Assembly: GCA_019119635.1 (NCBI GenBank)
Contig: DWWP01000058.1
Location: forward strand, 62,001-126,000
Reading direction: 5' to 3'
Length of the DNA: 64,000 bases
DNA from: Candidatus Dietzia intestinipullorum
GTDB lineage: Bacteria; Actinomycetota; Actinomycetes; Mycobacteriales; Mycobacteriaceae
Positions 19,112 to 27,440 of the stretch are shown here, in pieces. A program made the translations under genes and the position numbers. Every line of letters starts with the position of its first letter. The first letter of the stretch is position 1. Under the pieces are notes generated by a model, which saw only the letters and a program-made list of their open reading frames with translations, searched no databases and was not told where the DNA came from.

Positions 19112-19378
19112 GACCCGGTCACCGACACCGTCGTCGACGCGTACACGGCTCGGGCGAGAAGGGGGATAGCCGCGAAAGAGAGGCTCGAGCCGCTCAGTGA
19201 CCTCGAGCGCACTGTCGCAGAGCTGGTCGCGGAGGGGCTGTCCAACTCGGAGATCGCCGCGCGCAGATACGTCAGCGTGAGTACGGTCAAAGCGACCATT
19301 GCACGGGTGTTCGACAAGCTCGGGTGCGTCAATCGCGTTCAGGTGGCGGCCGTCGTACTACAGGCGCAGGACGACTGA
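19112..19378 (+). pseudogene. Truncated LuxR/NarL-type response regulator, DNA-binding domain only
   Basis: An uninterrupted frame ending at TGA 19376-19378 encodes about 88 residues. It contains a full LuxR C-terminal helix-turn-helix: LSDLERTVAELVAEGLSNSE, then IAARRYVSVSTVKATIARVF and a DKLG tail. It is preceded by part of the linker (DPVTDTVVDAYTARAR) that normally joins the receiver domain. No start codon or ribosome site lies in frame upstream, and the receiver domain is missing. This is best read as a gene remnant next to a tRNA. A start at an internal GTG would remove the helix-turn-helix. Confidence 0.75.
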
Positions 19379-19400
19379 TGGCCCGCGTGGTCGTCGCCGG

Positions 19401-19823
19401 CTACTCCGGACGGAGCACCCGCCTGTCGCCCCGGTCGAAGCCGACGTGGAATTCCCGAGACCGGATGCGCCACCCTTCAGGCGTACGGGTCCACGTGTCG
19501 GTGTACTCGCCGTAGCACTCGTAGATCAGCTCGGCGAGGTCACCCGCGCCGACATGCATCACGCGGGCGTAGGTGCGGCTGCGGGCGAGGTCGTCGTCAC
19601 CGTCCACCGCGAGTTCGACGCGGTGGTTGCCCAACAGGTGCTGGGACGGGCCGCAGCCCCCGAGGTGGTCGCGCACGCGTGAGACGATCTCGTCCCGCCC
19701 CGACGCTCCGTATGCGACCGCGGACTCGGTGAACAGTGCACCGAGTGCGGTCCAGTCGCGGGTGTCGAGTGCCGTGGCCACGTCGGCCAGCCGTTCGGTG
19801 ATCTGTTCGCGGTCTGTGCTCAT
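19401..19823 (-). CDS. SnoaL-like (NTF2-fold) protein
   Basis: Protein of 140 aa with the small alpha+beta cone fold of the SnoaL/DUF4440 group: N-terminal helices (ITERLADVATALDTRDWTALGALFT), then beta strands ending in a Trp-rich core (YTDTWTRTPEGWRIRSREFHV). Members include polyketide cyclases, isomerases and proteins of unknown role. No catalytic residues can be assigned with certainty. A GGAGGGAT-type ribosome site precedes ATG 19823. It is divergent from the carboxylesterase at 19902, and the two may share control. Confidence 0.75.
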   Translation of the reverse strand: MSTDREQITERLADVATALDTRDWTALGALFTESAVAYGASGRDEIVSRVRDHLGGCGPSQHLLGNHRVELAVDGDDDLARSRTYARVMHVGAGDLAELIYECYGEYTDTWTRTPEGWRIRSREFHVGFDRGDRRVLRPE

Positions 19824-19889
19824 CCCTCCTTGCTAGCAGCGTCGACCGTGGTGGCATCGACGACCAAGGGAACTCTCAGCGGCCGTCGC

Positions 19890-19895
19890 TAGCCT
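19890..19895 (+). promoter_or_regulatory. -10 element of the carboxylesterase gene, leaderless type
   Basis: TAGCCT ends 6 bases before ATG 19902, with no Shine-Dalgarno sequence between. Confidence 0.5.
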
Positions 19896-19901
19896 GACCG
19901 C

Positions 19902-21290
19902 ATGACACGACCCGAGGTGGCACTGTCCACCGGACGCCTGCATGGCACCGACCTCGGGGGAGCAGTGCGCTTCCTGGGGATCCCGTACGCCGAGGACCCG
20001 GTCGGCGACCTACGCTTTGCCGCCCCCCGGCCGCGGGAGCCGTGGCCGGGAACCCGGGACGCCACGCGCCCCGCGGCCACCGCGCAGCGGCTCCGCTTCG
20101 ACCCCGACCCGGCGATCCCGGAGCCGATCGTGGCCGGCACGGACATCCTGCACGTCGACGTCTGGGCGCCGGACGTCGGTCGCGACCACCCGGTGCTGGT
20201 GTGGTTCCACGGCGGGGGGTGGGAGTCCGGGTCCTCCCACCAGCCGTGGTTCGACGGCGCGACCTTCGCGCGGCGGGGGATCGTCGTGGTCTCGGTGGGG
20301 TACCGGCTCGGAGTGGAGGGCTTCACGTCCTTCCCCGACGCACCGGACAATCGCGGTGTACTCGACTGGATCGCCGCCCTGGAATGGGTACGCGACGAGA
20401 TCGCCGTGTTCGGCGGAGACCCGCGCCGGGTCACGATCTCGGGCCAGTCCGCGGGAGGTGGCGCGGTTCTGGCTCTGCTTGGCTCGCCGCACGTCGGAGG
20501 ACTGTTCCAGCGGGCGATCGCGGCCTCACCGGCAGCCCTGCGGGGGGCGGATATCCCGGCCCCGAAGGGGGTGACCGCGGAATCTCTCGCGCAGGGGGGC
20601 CGTGGCGCCGTCGACGAGTTCCACCGGCGTCTCCGGCGGGACAATCAGCTCACGCTGCCGTTCCGGCCGGTCATCGGTGGGGATCTTCTACCGGTGCCGG
20701 TGCTGGAGTCGGTTGCCGTCGGCGACGGCGCACAGGTGCCGCTGTTGATCGGATCGACCGCCACCGAGTTCGAGACCATCGCGAGGAGCCTGCCCGGGCC
20801 CGCGCTGCTGCCGGGCGCGACGATGATCGCGATGTCCCAGGACATCCCCCGGGCGGGACTGCGCGCGCTGGCCAGGCAGTCGAGTCGACGGTCGGTCCGG
20901 CGCAGTGTCGGCGCGGTGATCGACGCCGCGACCATCCACTCCACGGTCACCAGGGCGGCGGAGAGGCGTGCGGCCGTGAGAGCTCCGACGTGGGTCTACG
21001 ACTTCAGTTGGGACGGTGGGAGCGGCCCCGTGCACTGCGCTGATCTCCCGTTCTTCTGGGGCGTCCCGGGGGCGGAGAACGTCGAGCGCTACCTGGGCGC
21101 GCCCGCGCCGCACGGCCTGGTGGACGCGATGCACGAGTCCTGGGTGGGATTCGTGACCGAGGGTGAGCCCGGCTTTCCCGCCTACGAGGTGCCGGACCGG
21201 CGTGTGCGGGTCTGGGACGACCCGCCGTCGGTGGTCGACGACGGTCTCGCCGCCGTGCGGGAGGTCTGGTTGCCCGAGGGCCGCACGTGA
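19902..21290 (+). CDS. Type B carboxylesterase
   Basis: Alpha/beta hydrolase of 462 aa in the carboxylesterase type B (cholinesterase-like) family. The oxyanion-hole motif HGGGWESGSS is near residue 102, and the nucleophile serine lies in GQSAGGG near residue 185. The N-terminal block GAVRFLGIPYAEDPVGDLRFAAP is the family signature, and the FFWGVPG segment near the C-terminus is also conserved. No signal peptide is visible, so it is likely cytoplasmic and hydrolyses small carboxylic esters or carbamates. The precise substrate is unknown. Its start region looks leaderless. Confidence 0.9.
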   Translation: MTRPEVALSTGRLHGTDLGGAVRFLGIPYAEDPVGDLRFAAPRPREPWPGTRDATRPAATAQRLRFDPDPAIPEPIVAGTDILHVDVWAPDVGRDHPVLVWFHGGGWESGSSHQPWFDGATFARRGIVVVSVGYRLGVEGFTSFPDAPDNRGVLDWIAALEWVRDEIAVFGGDPRRVTISGQSAGGGAVLALLGSPHVGGLFQRAIAASPAALRGADIPAPKGVTAESLAQGGRGAVDEFHRRLRRDNQLTLPFRPVIGGDLLPVPVLESVAVGDGAQVPLLIGSTATEFETIARSLPGPALLPGATMIAMSQDIPRAGLRALARQSSRRSVRRSVGAVIDAATIHSTVTRAAERRAAVRAPTWVYDFSWDGGSGPVHCADLPFFWGVPGAENVERYLGAPAPHGLVDAMHESWVGFVTEGEPGFPAYEVPDRRVRVWDDPPSVVDDGLAAVREVWLPEGRT

Positions 21291-21342
21291 GCCTTGCTAG
21301 GATTGCGCAGCACGAGTCGGTGACGTTCCCGGCTCGTGCGGC

Positions 21343-21416
21343 GGGGCCATAGCTCAGTTGGTCAGAGCCGCGGACTCATAATCCGCTGGTCGCGGGTTCA
21401 AGCCCCGCTGGCCCCA
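21343..21416 (+). tRNA. tRNA with CAT anticodon (elongator Met, or Ile2)
   Basis: Cloverleaf with acceptor GGGGCCA/TGGCCCC, D arm GCTCAGTTGGTCAGAGC, anticodon stem GCGGA/TCCGC with loop CTCATAA, T arm GCGGG-TTCAAGC-CCCGC and discriminator A; CCA is not encoded. The first acceptor pair is G-C, so it is not an initiator tRNA. A CAT anticodon is shared by elongator Met and the lysidine-modified Ile2 species, and I cannot separate them by eye. TAGGAT just after the esterase stop may be its -10. Confidence 0.93.
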
Positions 21417-21472
21417 CCGCTGTGTCGTCTGCCTGTGCGGACGCGCCGGTGACTCCGGTCCGCCGCGGTCGC

Positions 21473-22363
21473 TCACCCGTCGTCGAAGTCGTTCGTGTGG
21501 TGGTCGTGGTCGGCGATACCGCGCTTCCAGTAGCCGTCCACCGCGACCTGCCTCTTGGGCAGACCGAGGTCGCGCCGAAGGTGGTCTCGGATCGACTTCA
21601 TCGCTGTGGTCTCGCCGGCCGCGAACACGAACAGATCGTCCGCGTTCCCGGGGGCCGGAGCATGCCGCACCGTCTCCAGGAGGGCGCGGCCCGGCTCCTC
21701 GTCGGCCGGTACGGAGTCACGGTGTACCCAGATCAGGTCCAGCGTGACCCCGGGGGCGGGCTCGAGGGCCTGTTCCTCGCGCGCATCGGCGATCTCGATC
21801 ATGGCCGTGACGTGCGCTCCGGCAGGGGCCTCCTCGATGAGTCGCGAGATCGCGGGGAGAGCGGTCTCGTCCCCGATGCCCCAGTAGTGGGAGTAGTTCT
21901 CCGGGAGGAGCCAGTTCGCGCGGGGGCCCATCACCACCAGCTGGTCACCGGGCTCCGCCGCCCGCGCCCAGGCTGCCGCGATCCCGTGTTCGTGGATGAC
22001 GAAGTCGAGGGTCAGCTCACGCGCCGCGGCGTCCCAGGCACGTGGTGTGTAATCCCGGCGGAACGGCTCTCCCTCCACCTCGTCGAGGATCCACTCGTCG
22101 AACCCGGTCTCGTGATAGGCGACGATGTGACCCGTCCGGGGGTCGGGAAAGTACGCCTTGACGTGGTCATTGCACGCGAAGCGGACAAAGGGGTATCCCT
22201 CGGCCAGCACCTCACCCGTCAGGACGATCCGCCGGTACCGGGGCGTGATGTCCTCGACGCGCGCGACGGTCAGGTCGCGTCGCACGAGCTTGGGCTGGAA
22301 GCTCAGGCGCTGTTCGCCGGTGCGGTTCGGGCCGGTGAATGCGGAGCGTTCACGCCTGGTCAT
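21473..22363 (-). CDS. Siderophore-interacting protein (FAD-dependent ferric reductase)
   Basis: Flavin reductase of the ViuB/SIP family (296 aa) that releases iron from imported ferric siderophores by reduction in the cytoplasm. The FAD-binding block shows RDYTPRAWDAAARELTLDFV and a GPRANWLLPE loop; the NAD(P)H side shows GDETALPAISRLIEE. The C-terminus VDGYWKRGIADHD is a family signature. I start at ATG 22363 because AGGAGG sits 8 bases upstream; ATG 22396 is possible but overlaps the ATPase gene more deeply. The start overlaps the ATPase stop by 14 bases. This is the last gene of the siderophore uptake operon. Confidence 0.92.
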   Translation of the reverse strand: MTRRERSAFTGPNRTGEQRLSFQPKLVRRDLTVARVEDITPRYRRIVLTGEVLAEGYPFVRFACNDHVKAYFPDPRTGHIVAYHETGFDEWILDEVEGEPFRRDYTPRAWDAAARELTLDFVIHEHGIAAAWARAAEPGDQLVVMGPRANWLLPENYSHYWGIGDETALPAISRLIEEAPAGAHVTAMIEIADAREEQALEPAPGVTLDLIWVHRDSVPADEEPGRALLETVRHAPAPGNADDLFVFAAGETTAMKSIRDHLRRDLGLPKRQVAVDGYWKRGIADHDHHTNDFDDG

Positions 22364-23243
22364 GGATGGTCCTCCTGTCGTGGGGGTCACGGCCATTGCG
22401 GTCCGCGACGAGGTCGACGGGCTCCACGGGGACAGGTGGAGCGGCGCGTGGATCGAGCGGTACGACCGACGGGGTGCCGGTGACGGGGTCGGGGACCACG
22501 AGGCAACGGAGACCGAAGACGTCTTCGATGAGCTGTGCCGTGATGATCTCGTGCGGGGGTCCTGTCGCCACCACCCGGCCGTCCCGCATCACCACGAGGT
22601 GGTCGGCGTACCGCGCGGCCTGACCGAGATCATGGAGCACCGCCACCAGGGACCTGCCGTCCTCGTGGAAATCGCGGAAGAGCTCCATCAGCTCGTACTG
22701 GTGGGCGATGTCGAGGAAGGTCGTCGGTTCGTCGAGCAGCATGATCGGGGTGTCCTGCGCGAGGAGTGTCGCCACCCAGACGCGCTGGCGCTGCCCGCCG
22801 GACAACTCGTCGACCAGGTGGCCGGAGAGGTCGGTCAGGCGGGTCGCCTCCAGGGCCGAGGCGACGGCCTCCTCGTCCGTGGGGCGCCACTGTTGCATGA
22901 GGCTCTGGTACGGAGCGCGGCCACGGGAGACCAGGTCCGCGACGCGGATGCCGTCGGGGGCGAGTGAGGACTGGGGCAGGAGCCCTATCTCGCGGGCCAC
23001 CTCCTTGGTCTTGTACGAGGTGATCGCCCTGCCGTCGAGCAGAACCTGACCCGACGAGGGGCTCAGGATCCGGGCCAGGGCGCGCAGGAGGGTGGACTTG
23101 CCGCAGCCGTTGGGCCCGATGATCGCCGTGAAGGACCGGTCGGGGATGTCGATGCTGAGTCCCTCGGAGATCAGTCGCTTGTCGTACCCGACGGAGACGT
23201 CGTCGACGACGAGTCGCGTGGGGTCGCGCGGGGTCCGGTTCAT
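22350..23243 (-). CDS. Ferric-siderophore ABC transporter, ATP-binding protein
   Basis: FepC/FecE-type ATPase (297 aa) that powers import through the adjacent FecCD-family permeases. Walker A is GPNGCGKST, the Q-loop lies in EIGLLPQSS, the ABC signature is LSGGQRQRVWVA, Walker B is IMLLDEPT and the switch His is in VAVLHDLGQAARYADH. It lies 36 bases after the second permease gene. Every nucleotide-binding motif is intact, so the transporter ATPase should be functional even though one permease frame is broken. Confidence 0.95.
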   Translation of the reverse strand: MNRTPRDPTRLVVDDVSVGYDKRLISEGLSIDIPDRSFTAIIGPNGCGKSTLLRALARILSPSSGQVLLDGRAITSYKTKEVAREIGLLPQSSLAPDGIRVADLVSRGRAPYQSLMQQWRPTDEEAVASALEATRLTDLSGHLVDELSGGQRQRVWVATLLAQDTPIMLLDEPTTFLDIAHQYELMELFRDFHEDGRSLVAVLHDLGQAARYADHLVVMRDGRVVATGPPHEIITAQLIEDVFGLRCLVVPDPVTGTPSVVPLDPRAAPPVPVEPVDLVADRNGRDPHDRRTIHDQA

Positions 23244-23279
23244 GGGAGCGATGTTCCTTCGGGTCGTGTCGTCGGGCGG

Positions 23280-24385
23280 TCAGGCGGGACCGGCGGACTT
23301 GCGGGATTCGTGGATGAGCAGCCAGATCAGGTAGAGGCCGCCGAGGCAGACCGTGATCAGTCCCACCGGGACGGGGCGGTATGCCTGGGCGATCAGGAGC
23401 GACATCAGATGCGCGCAGGCCAGCAGTGCGGCCCCATGCCCGCGGCAGCGAGCAGGCTCACCCCCGGCGAGCGGGTCAGCCGCCGCGCCAGTTGCGGGGA
23501 CACCAGTGCGATGAAGCCGATGGGGCCCGCGGCCGCGGTGACGAGAGCCGAGATCGCCACGCCCACCACGAGCAGTGCCAGTCTGTCCCGCCCCACCCGC
23601 GTGCCCAGGGTGATCGCGGAATCGTCGCCCGATTCCAGCCTCCTCAGGCTCGGGGACAGCGCGAGGGCGGCGGCCACGATGACACCACCGACCAGTAACG
23701 AGGGGAGCATGCTGATCCATGTCACGCGCGAGAGGGAGCCCGCCCCCCAGAATCCGACCGTCATCGCGTCGTCGATATCGGCCCTGGTGATCAGGTAGGC
23801 GTTGACCGAGCCGAGCATCGCCGAGACCCCGATCCCGACGATGATGAGTCGGAACCCCTGGACGCCCTGTCGATAGGCCAGCACGTAGACCACCGCGGCG
23901 GTGAGGAGCCCACCGAGGATCGCTGCCGAGGCGATCGACCAGTAGTTGCCGGATCCGACGACCAGGATGGTCACCACCACCGCGGTGTAGGAGCCGGCGT
24001 CGAAGCCGATCACGTCAGGGGAGCCGAGCGGGTTGCGCGTCAGGGACTGGAAGATCGCTCCTCCGATCCCGAGGAGGGCGCCGAAGGCGACCGCGGCGAC
24101 GGCGATCGGAAGTCGCCACTCCAGAGCGATGATCCGGTGGAAACTCTCGCCGCCACCGCCGAGAACCCGCAGTACCTGGCCGATCGTCAGGGGGTAGTCG
24201 CCGACGGTGAGCGAGACGACCGCCAGCCCCAGGGCGAGGGCGACGAGCATCGCCGAGACCGTCAGGAGACGAACGCCGATACGGCCCGAGACGCCGCGGA
24301 GCCGGAGGGTGCGGGTGGCGTACCCGAAGTCGAGGTCCGGACGCTCGGCGGAGGGCTGCGGGGTGTCCCGCTCGGTCGCGGTCAC
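23280..24385 (-). pseudogene. Siderophore ABC permease (FecCD family), second subunit, frameshifted
   Basis: Multi-span permease of the BtuC/FecCD family (about 368 aa if intact). It carries an N-terminal segment VRLLTVSAMLVALALGLAVV, the GGAIFQSLTRNPLGSPDVIG signature and PIGFIALVSPQLARRLT. The frame breaks near 23432-23435: a run of four C (G on the coding strand) where five would keep the frame. As given, translation ends after about 328 residues at 23405. Sequence in the next frame (AALLACAHLMSLLIAQAYRP...) supplies the expected last two membrane segments to the stop at 23280. GTG 24385 overlaps the first permease stop (GTGA). A sequencing error is an equally good explanation. Confidence 0.85.
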
Positions 24386-25449
24386 AAGCCACTCGCTTTC
24401 CGGCGTCGCAGCAGGGCGATCAGCACCGGAGCGCCGATCACCGCCGTGACCAGGCCCACCTCGATCTCGCCGGGCCGGGCGATCACCCTGCCCACGACGT
24501 CCGCCGCCAGCACCAGAACGGGGGCGGCCAGTGCCGAGTACAGGATGATCCAGCGTTGGTCCGGCCCGGTGAACCACCGCACGATATGCGGCACCATCAG
24601 TCCCACGAAACCGATGCCACCCGTCAGGGCCGTCGCTCCGCCGGCGAGCAGCGTGACGGCGAGGATCCCCAGCACCCTGGTGAGGTGCACCCGGGTGCCC
24701 AGGGACGCCGCGAAGTCCTCACCCAGAGCGAGGGCGTTGAGCGTGCCGGTGAGCGCGAGCGCGATCACGAGTCCGGCGATGATGAACGGCGCCACGGTCA
24801 GCGTGTCGGCCGGGTCCGCCCGGGCGATCGAGCCGAGGCTCCAGTTGCGGACCGACTCGAACGTGTCCGGGTCGATCAGGGTGAGGAACGTGGCGAAGCC
24901 GCCCAGTACCGCGCCGAGGGCTACCCCCGCCAGTACCAGCGCGACGGGCGAGGCCCGGCCTCCTCCCGCCGACCCGATCACATAGACGAGCACGGTGGTC
25001 ACGGCGGCGCCGAGGAACGCGAACCAGACGTATCCGCCGATGCCGGAGACGCCGACGATCCCGGCCCCCAGGGTCACCGCGAACGCTGCGCCGGCGTTGA
25101 CCCCCAGGATCCCCGGGTCCGCCAATGGGTTGCGGGTCAGTGCCTGGATGAGCGCGCCCGCGACCCCGAAGGCCGCGCCGACCAGCACGCCGACAACGGT
25201 CCGGGGGAGCCGGAGAGACCAGATGATGATCGAGGCCTCGGTGTCGTCCCGCGCCCGGAGCCCGTCCCACAGTTGGTCGAGCGGGAGCTGATTCGACCCG
25301 GTAGTCAGGCTCAGGACGGCGGCGCAGACCAACGCCGCCGAGATCAGGACCAGTCCCTGCGTCCGGTGATGGTGACCGCGAACCGACGGGGCGCGGTCCC
25401 GGGTTCCGGCGCGCGGCCTGATTATGGGAGTTCGACCGTGGACAGCCAT
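24382..25449 (-). CDS. Siderophore ABC permease (FecCD family), first subunit
   Basis: FepD/FecC-type permease (355 aa) with about nine or ten membrane segments. The family signature AGALIQALTRNPLADPGILG lies near residue 110, and the coupling-helix region GGIGFVGLMVPHIVRWFTG near residue 275. It pairs with the frameshifted permease that follows with a 4-base overlap. Its ATG overlaps the end of the binding-protein gene by 28 bases; no strong ribosome site is present, so translation is probably coupled. The N-terminal 30 residues are His/Arg-rich and cytoplasmic. Confidence 0.93.
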   Translation of the reverse strand: MAVHGRTPIIRPRAGTRDRAPSVRGHHHRTQGLVLISAALVCAAVLSLTTGSNQLPLDQLWDGLRARDDTEASIIIWSLRLPRTVVGVLVGAAFGVAGALIQALTRNPLADPGILGVNAGAAFAVTLGAGIVGVSGIGGYVWFAFLGAAVTTVLVYVIGSAGGGRASPVALVLAGVALGAVLGGFATFLTLIDPDTFESVRNWSLGSIARADPADTLTVAPFIIAGLVIALALTGTLNALALGEDFAASLGTRVHLTRVLGILAVTLLAGGATALTGGIGFVGLMVPHIVRWFTGPDQRWIILYSALAAPVLVLAADVVGRVIARPGEIEVGLVTAVIGAPVLIALLRRRKASGL

Positions 25450-26507
25450 TCGTCCGCCACCACATCGAGCGCCCAGGGGATGCTCTCCACGCTCTGGCCG
25501 CGTCGCAGGACCCAGGTGGCCTGCGCACCATCGACCCGTCGACCGTCCGCCAGGGCGAGGCCGGTGGGATCGCCGTCCACGGCACTCAGCGAGACGTAGC
25601 GGTCCTCCGCCACGGCAGGCACGGACCGGAACAGTGCATTTGATTCTCTGGCCTCACGGATCTCCTCATCTCCGTAGATCATCACGAGCACATCCGCGTC
25701 CAGGAGTTTCTGGTTCTCATCGGACACCACGTCGTCGTCGACAAAATTCTCGGCCAGCGGATTCGGCTCGAACCCGAGGTCGGTCATCAGGTTCTCGGCT
25801 GTCCCGTCGGTGACCGTGTAATAGGACAGCCCGAACTCGGGGCCGTAGTCCTGCCCGATCGTGATGGTCTTGCCGTCGAACTCCGGGTGCGCCTCGGCGA
25901 TGTCACGGACGGCCTCTTCCGTCTCGCTGATCGCGTCCTCCGCGGCATGGCCGAGGTCGAGGGCTTCCCCGACCGCACGCTGGGAGTCGCGCCAGTCCCT
26001 CTTGTCGCCGTGGATCACCTCGGCCCGGTCGAGCACGGGCGCGATCGTCGACAGGCGGTCGAACTGGGTCTCGTCATTGATGAAGTCGGTCGCCACGATG
26101 GGGTCGGGGTCCGACGCGGCGATCGCCTCGAAGTTGATGTCGTCCTTGCGCGTGGCGGTGTCCACGTGCTCGATGTCGGAGACCCACTCCGGGTCTCGCC
26201 ACGACCACGGCTCCTCCGTCAGCGCGTACACGGGTGTCACGTCCAGAGCCGCGAGCGCGTCGAGGTTGGGGTTGAAGCCGATGACGGCGATGCGCTCGGG
26301 GCGCTCGTCCAGCGTCGTCTCGCCGGCCCAAGTGTCCAGGGTCAACGGGTACTGCGTCGTGCCCTCGGCAGGCGGCAGCGGGTTCTCCACCGTCCCCCCG
26401 TCGGTGCCGTCAGCGGATGTCGAGCATCCGGTGAGCGCGATCGCGCCCGCCAGCAGGGCGGCGGGAAGCGCGCGCCACATCCTGCTTCCGGGGATGGTGG
26501 TGGTCAT
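25422..26507 (-). CDS. Iron-siderophore ABC transporter substrate-binding lipoprotein
   Basis: FhuD/FepB-type binding protein (361 aa). The signal peptide ends in lipobox LTGC (Cys at about residue 28), so it is anchored outside the membrane. A type III periplasmic-binding fold follows, with PERIAVIGFNPNLDALAALDV at the start of the first lobe and DPDPIVATDFINDE later. It begins the operon and is divergent from the AraC regulator. An IdeR/DtxR-type box lies 72 bases upstream, so iron repression is expected. The siderophore cannot be identified from the sequence, and no siderophore synthesis genes are in the window. Confidence 0.93.
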   Translation of the reverse strand: MTTTIPGSRMWRALPAALLAGAIALTGCSTSADGTDGGTVENPLPPAEGTTQYPLTLDTWAGETTLDERPERIAVIGFNPNLDALAALDVTPVYALTEEPWSWRDPEWVSDIEHVDTATRKDDINFEAIAASDPDPIVATDFINDETQFDRLSTIAPVLDRAEVIHGDKRDWRDSQRAVGEALDLGHAAEDAISETEEAVRDIAEAHPEFDGKTITIGQDYGPEFGLSYYTVTDGTAENLMTDLGFEPNPLAENFVDDDVVSDENQKLLDADVLVMIYGDEEIREARESNALFRSVPAVAEDRYVSLSAVDGDPTGLALADGRRVDGAQATWVLRRGQSVESIPWALDVVADEWLSTVELP

Positions 26508-26578
26508 GGTCGTCTTTCCTGGATCCGATCGCCTCGCGGGCGGTGAGGGGCGCGGGTGGCAGCCCCGGCCGCACCAGG

Positions 26579-26597
26579 TTAGGGGAGCCTAGCCTCA
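26579..26597. promoter_or_regulatory. IdeR/DtxR-type iron box
   Basis: TTAGGGGAGCCTAGCCTCA matches the DtxR/IdeR consensus TTAGGTTAGSCTAACCTAA at 15 of 19 positions (counting S as G or C). It overlaps TAACCT on the - strand, a possible -10 for the siderophore operon. It also sits just upstream of TAAACT (26603-26608), a possible -10 for the AraC gene, so one box could control both directions. Confidence 0.75.
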
Positions 26598-26681
26598 ATG
26601 GGTAAACTGATCCCGACCAGAGTTCAACAGAACACGACAAGCAGGCGCGGATCCCGACGCCTCCGGAGCGGAGGACTGCCG

Positions 26682-27407
26682 ATGTCTTCGCGGACGTGGA
26701 TCCCCCCGGTCACGGTGCGGGACCGGTGTGAAGAGCACCTCAACATGTTGTTGTGGCAAGTGCGCGGGGAGGCGGACCTGGTGGTCCGGGATGAGGAATG
26801 GTCCCTCGTCACAGGCCACGCGATTTGGATCCCCGCCGGGGCGAGCCACTCGTTCACCGTGCGGGAGAACTCGGTGACCGTGCCCCTCGGGTTCGACGCG
26901 GACGACATCGCGACGACGCTGGCGGAGACGATGCTGATCACCGTGGGCCGAGACCTCCGGACGCTGATGCTGGCGTATATGGTGTCCCGTTCGAGCGTGA
27001 TCCAGCCCCCGGCGGACATTGCTCGGCAGATACTCGCACTGATCGAGCACGGCCCCGTGCTCTCCACGGCACTGCCCGCACCCACCGGCGTCGCGGCCGG
27101 GGCCGTCTGCGAGACCTTGAGATTCAACCCCGGGGACGCCCGCACCGTCGAGCAGCTCTCGGCGTCCGTGCACACGACCACACGGACGTTGCAGCGGGCA
27201 TTTCTCGCCGAGACAGGTATGACGATGCAGCAGTGGCGGTTGCGGAACAGGATGGAGGCCGCCGCCTTTCTCCTCCGGTCGACCAGCGCGATAGACGCGG
27301 TCGCCCATCGGGTCGGATACAGTCACGTCAACTCGTTCAGGAGGGCGTTCAGTGACCATTTCGGACTGTCGCCCACCAGGTACGCCAAACGCTACGGATC
27401 CGAGTAG
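26682..27407 (+). CDS. AraC family transcriptional regulator
   Basis: AraC-type regulator of 241 aa. An N-terminal cupin-like region (VTVRDRCEEHLNMLLWQVRG, WIPAGASHSFTV) is joined to a C-terminal double helix-turn-helix. The latter includes VEQLSASVHTTTRTLQRAFL and the signature AIDAVAHRVGYSHVNSFRRA. ATG 26682 is preceded by GGAGG at good spacing; the ATG at 26598 lies inside the iron-box/promoter area. It is divergent from the siderophore uptake operon and likely activates it, perhaps with the iron-siderophore as effector, as known for several AraC-type regulators. The effector is an inference. Confidence 0.88.
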   Translation: MSSRTWIPPVTVRDRCEEHLNMLLWQVRGEADLVVRDEEWSLVTGHAIWIPAGASHSFTVRENSVTVPLGFDADDIATTLAETMLITVGRDLRTLMLAYMVSRSSVIQPPADIARQILALIEHGPVLSTALPAPTGVAAGAVCETLRFNPGDARTVEQLSASVHTTTRTLQRAFLAETGMTMQQWRLRNRMEAAAFLLRSTSAIDAVAHRVGYSHVNSFRRAFSDHFGLSPTRYAKRYGSE

Positions 27408-27440
27408 GGTCCACGGCCCGGTCCCCAGGGAGAGCTGCCC

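Noticed and set aside
21343-21416. Firm assignment of the CAT tRNA as elongator Met
   Set aside because: Ile2 with lysidine shares the anticodon; without a covariance-model score I left it open.
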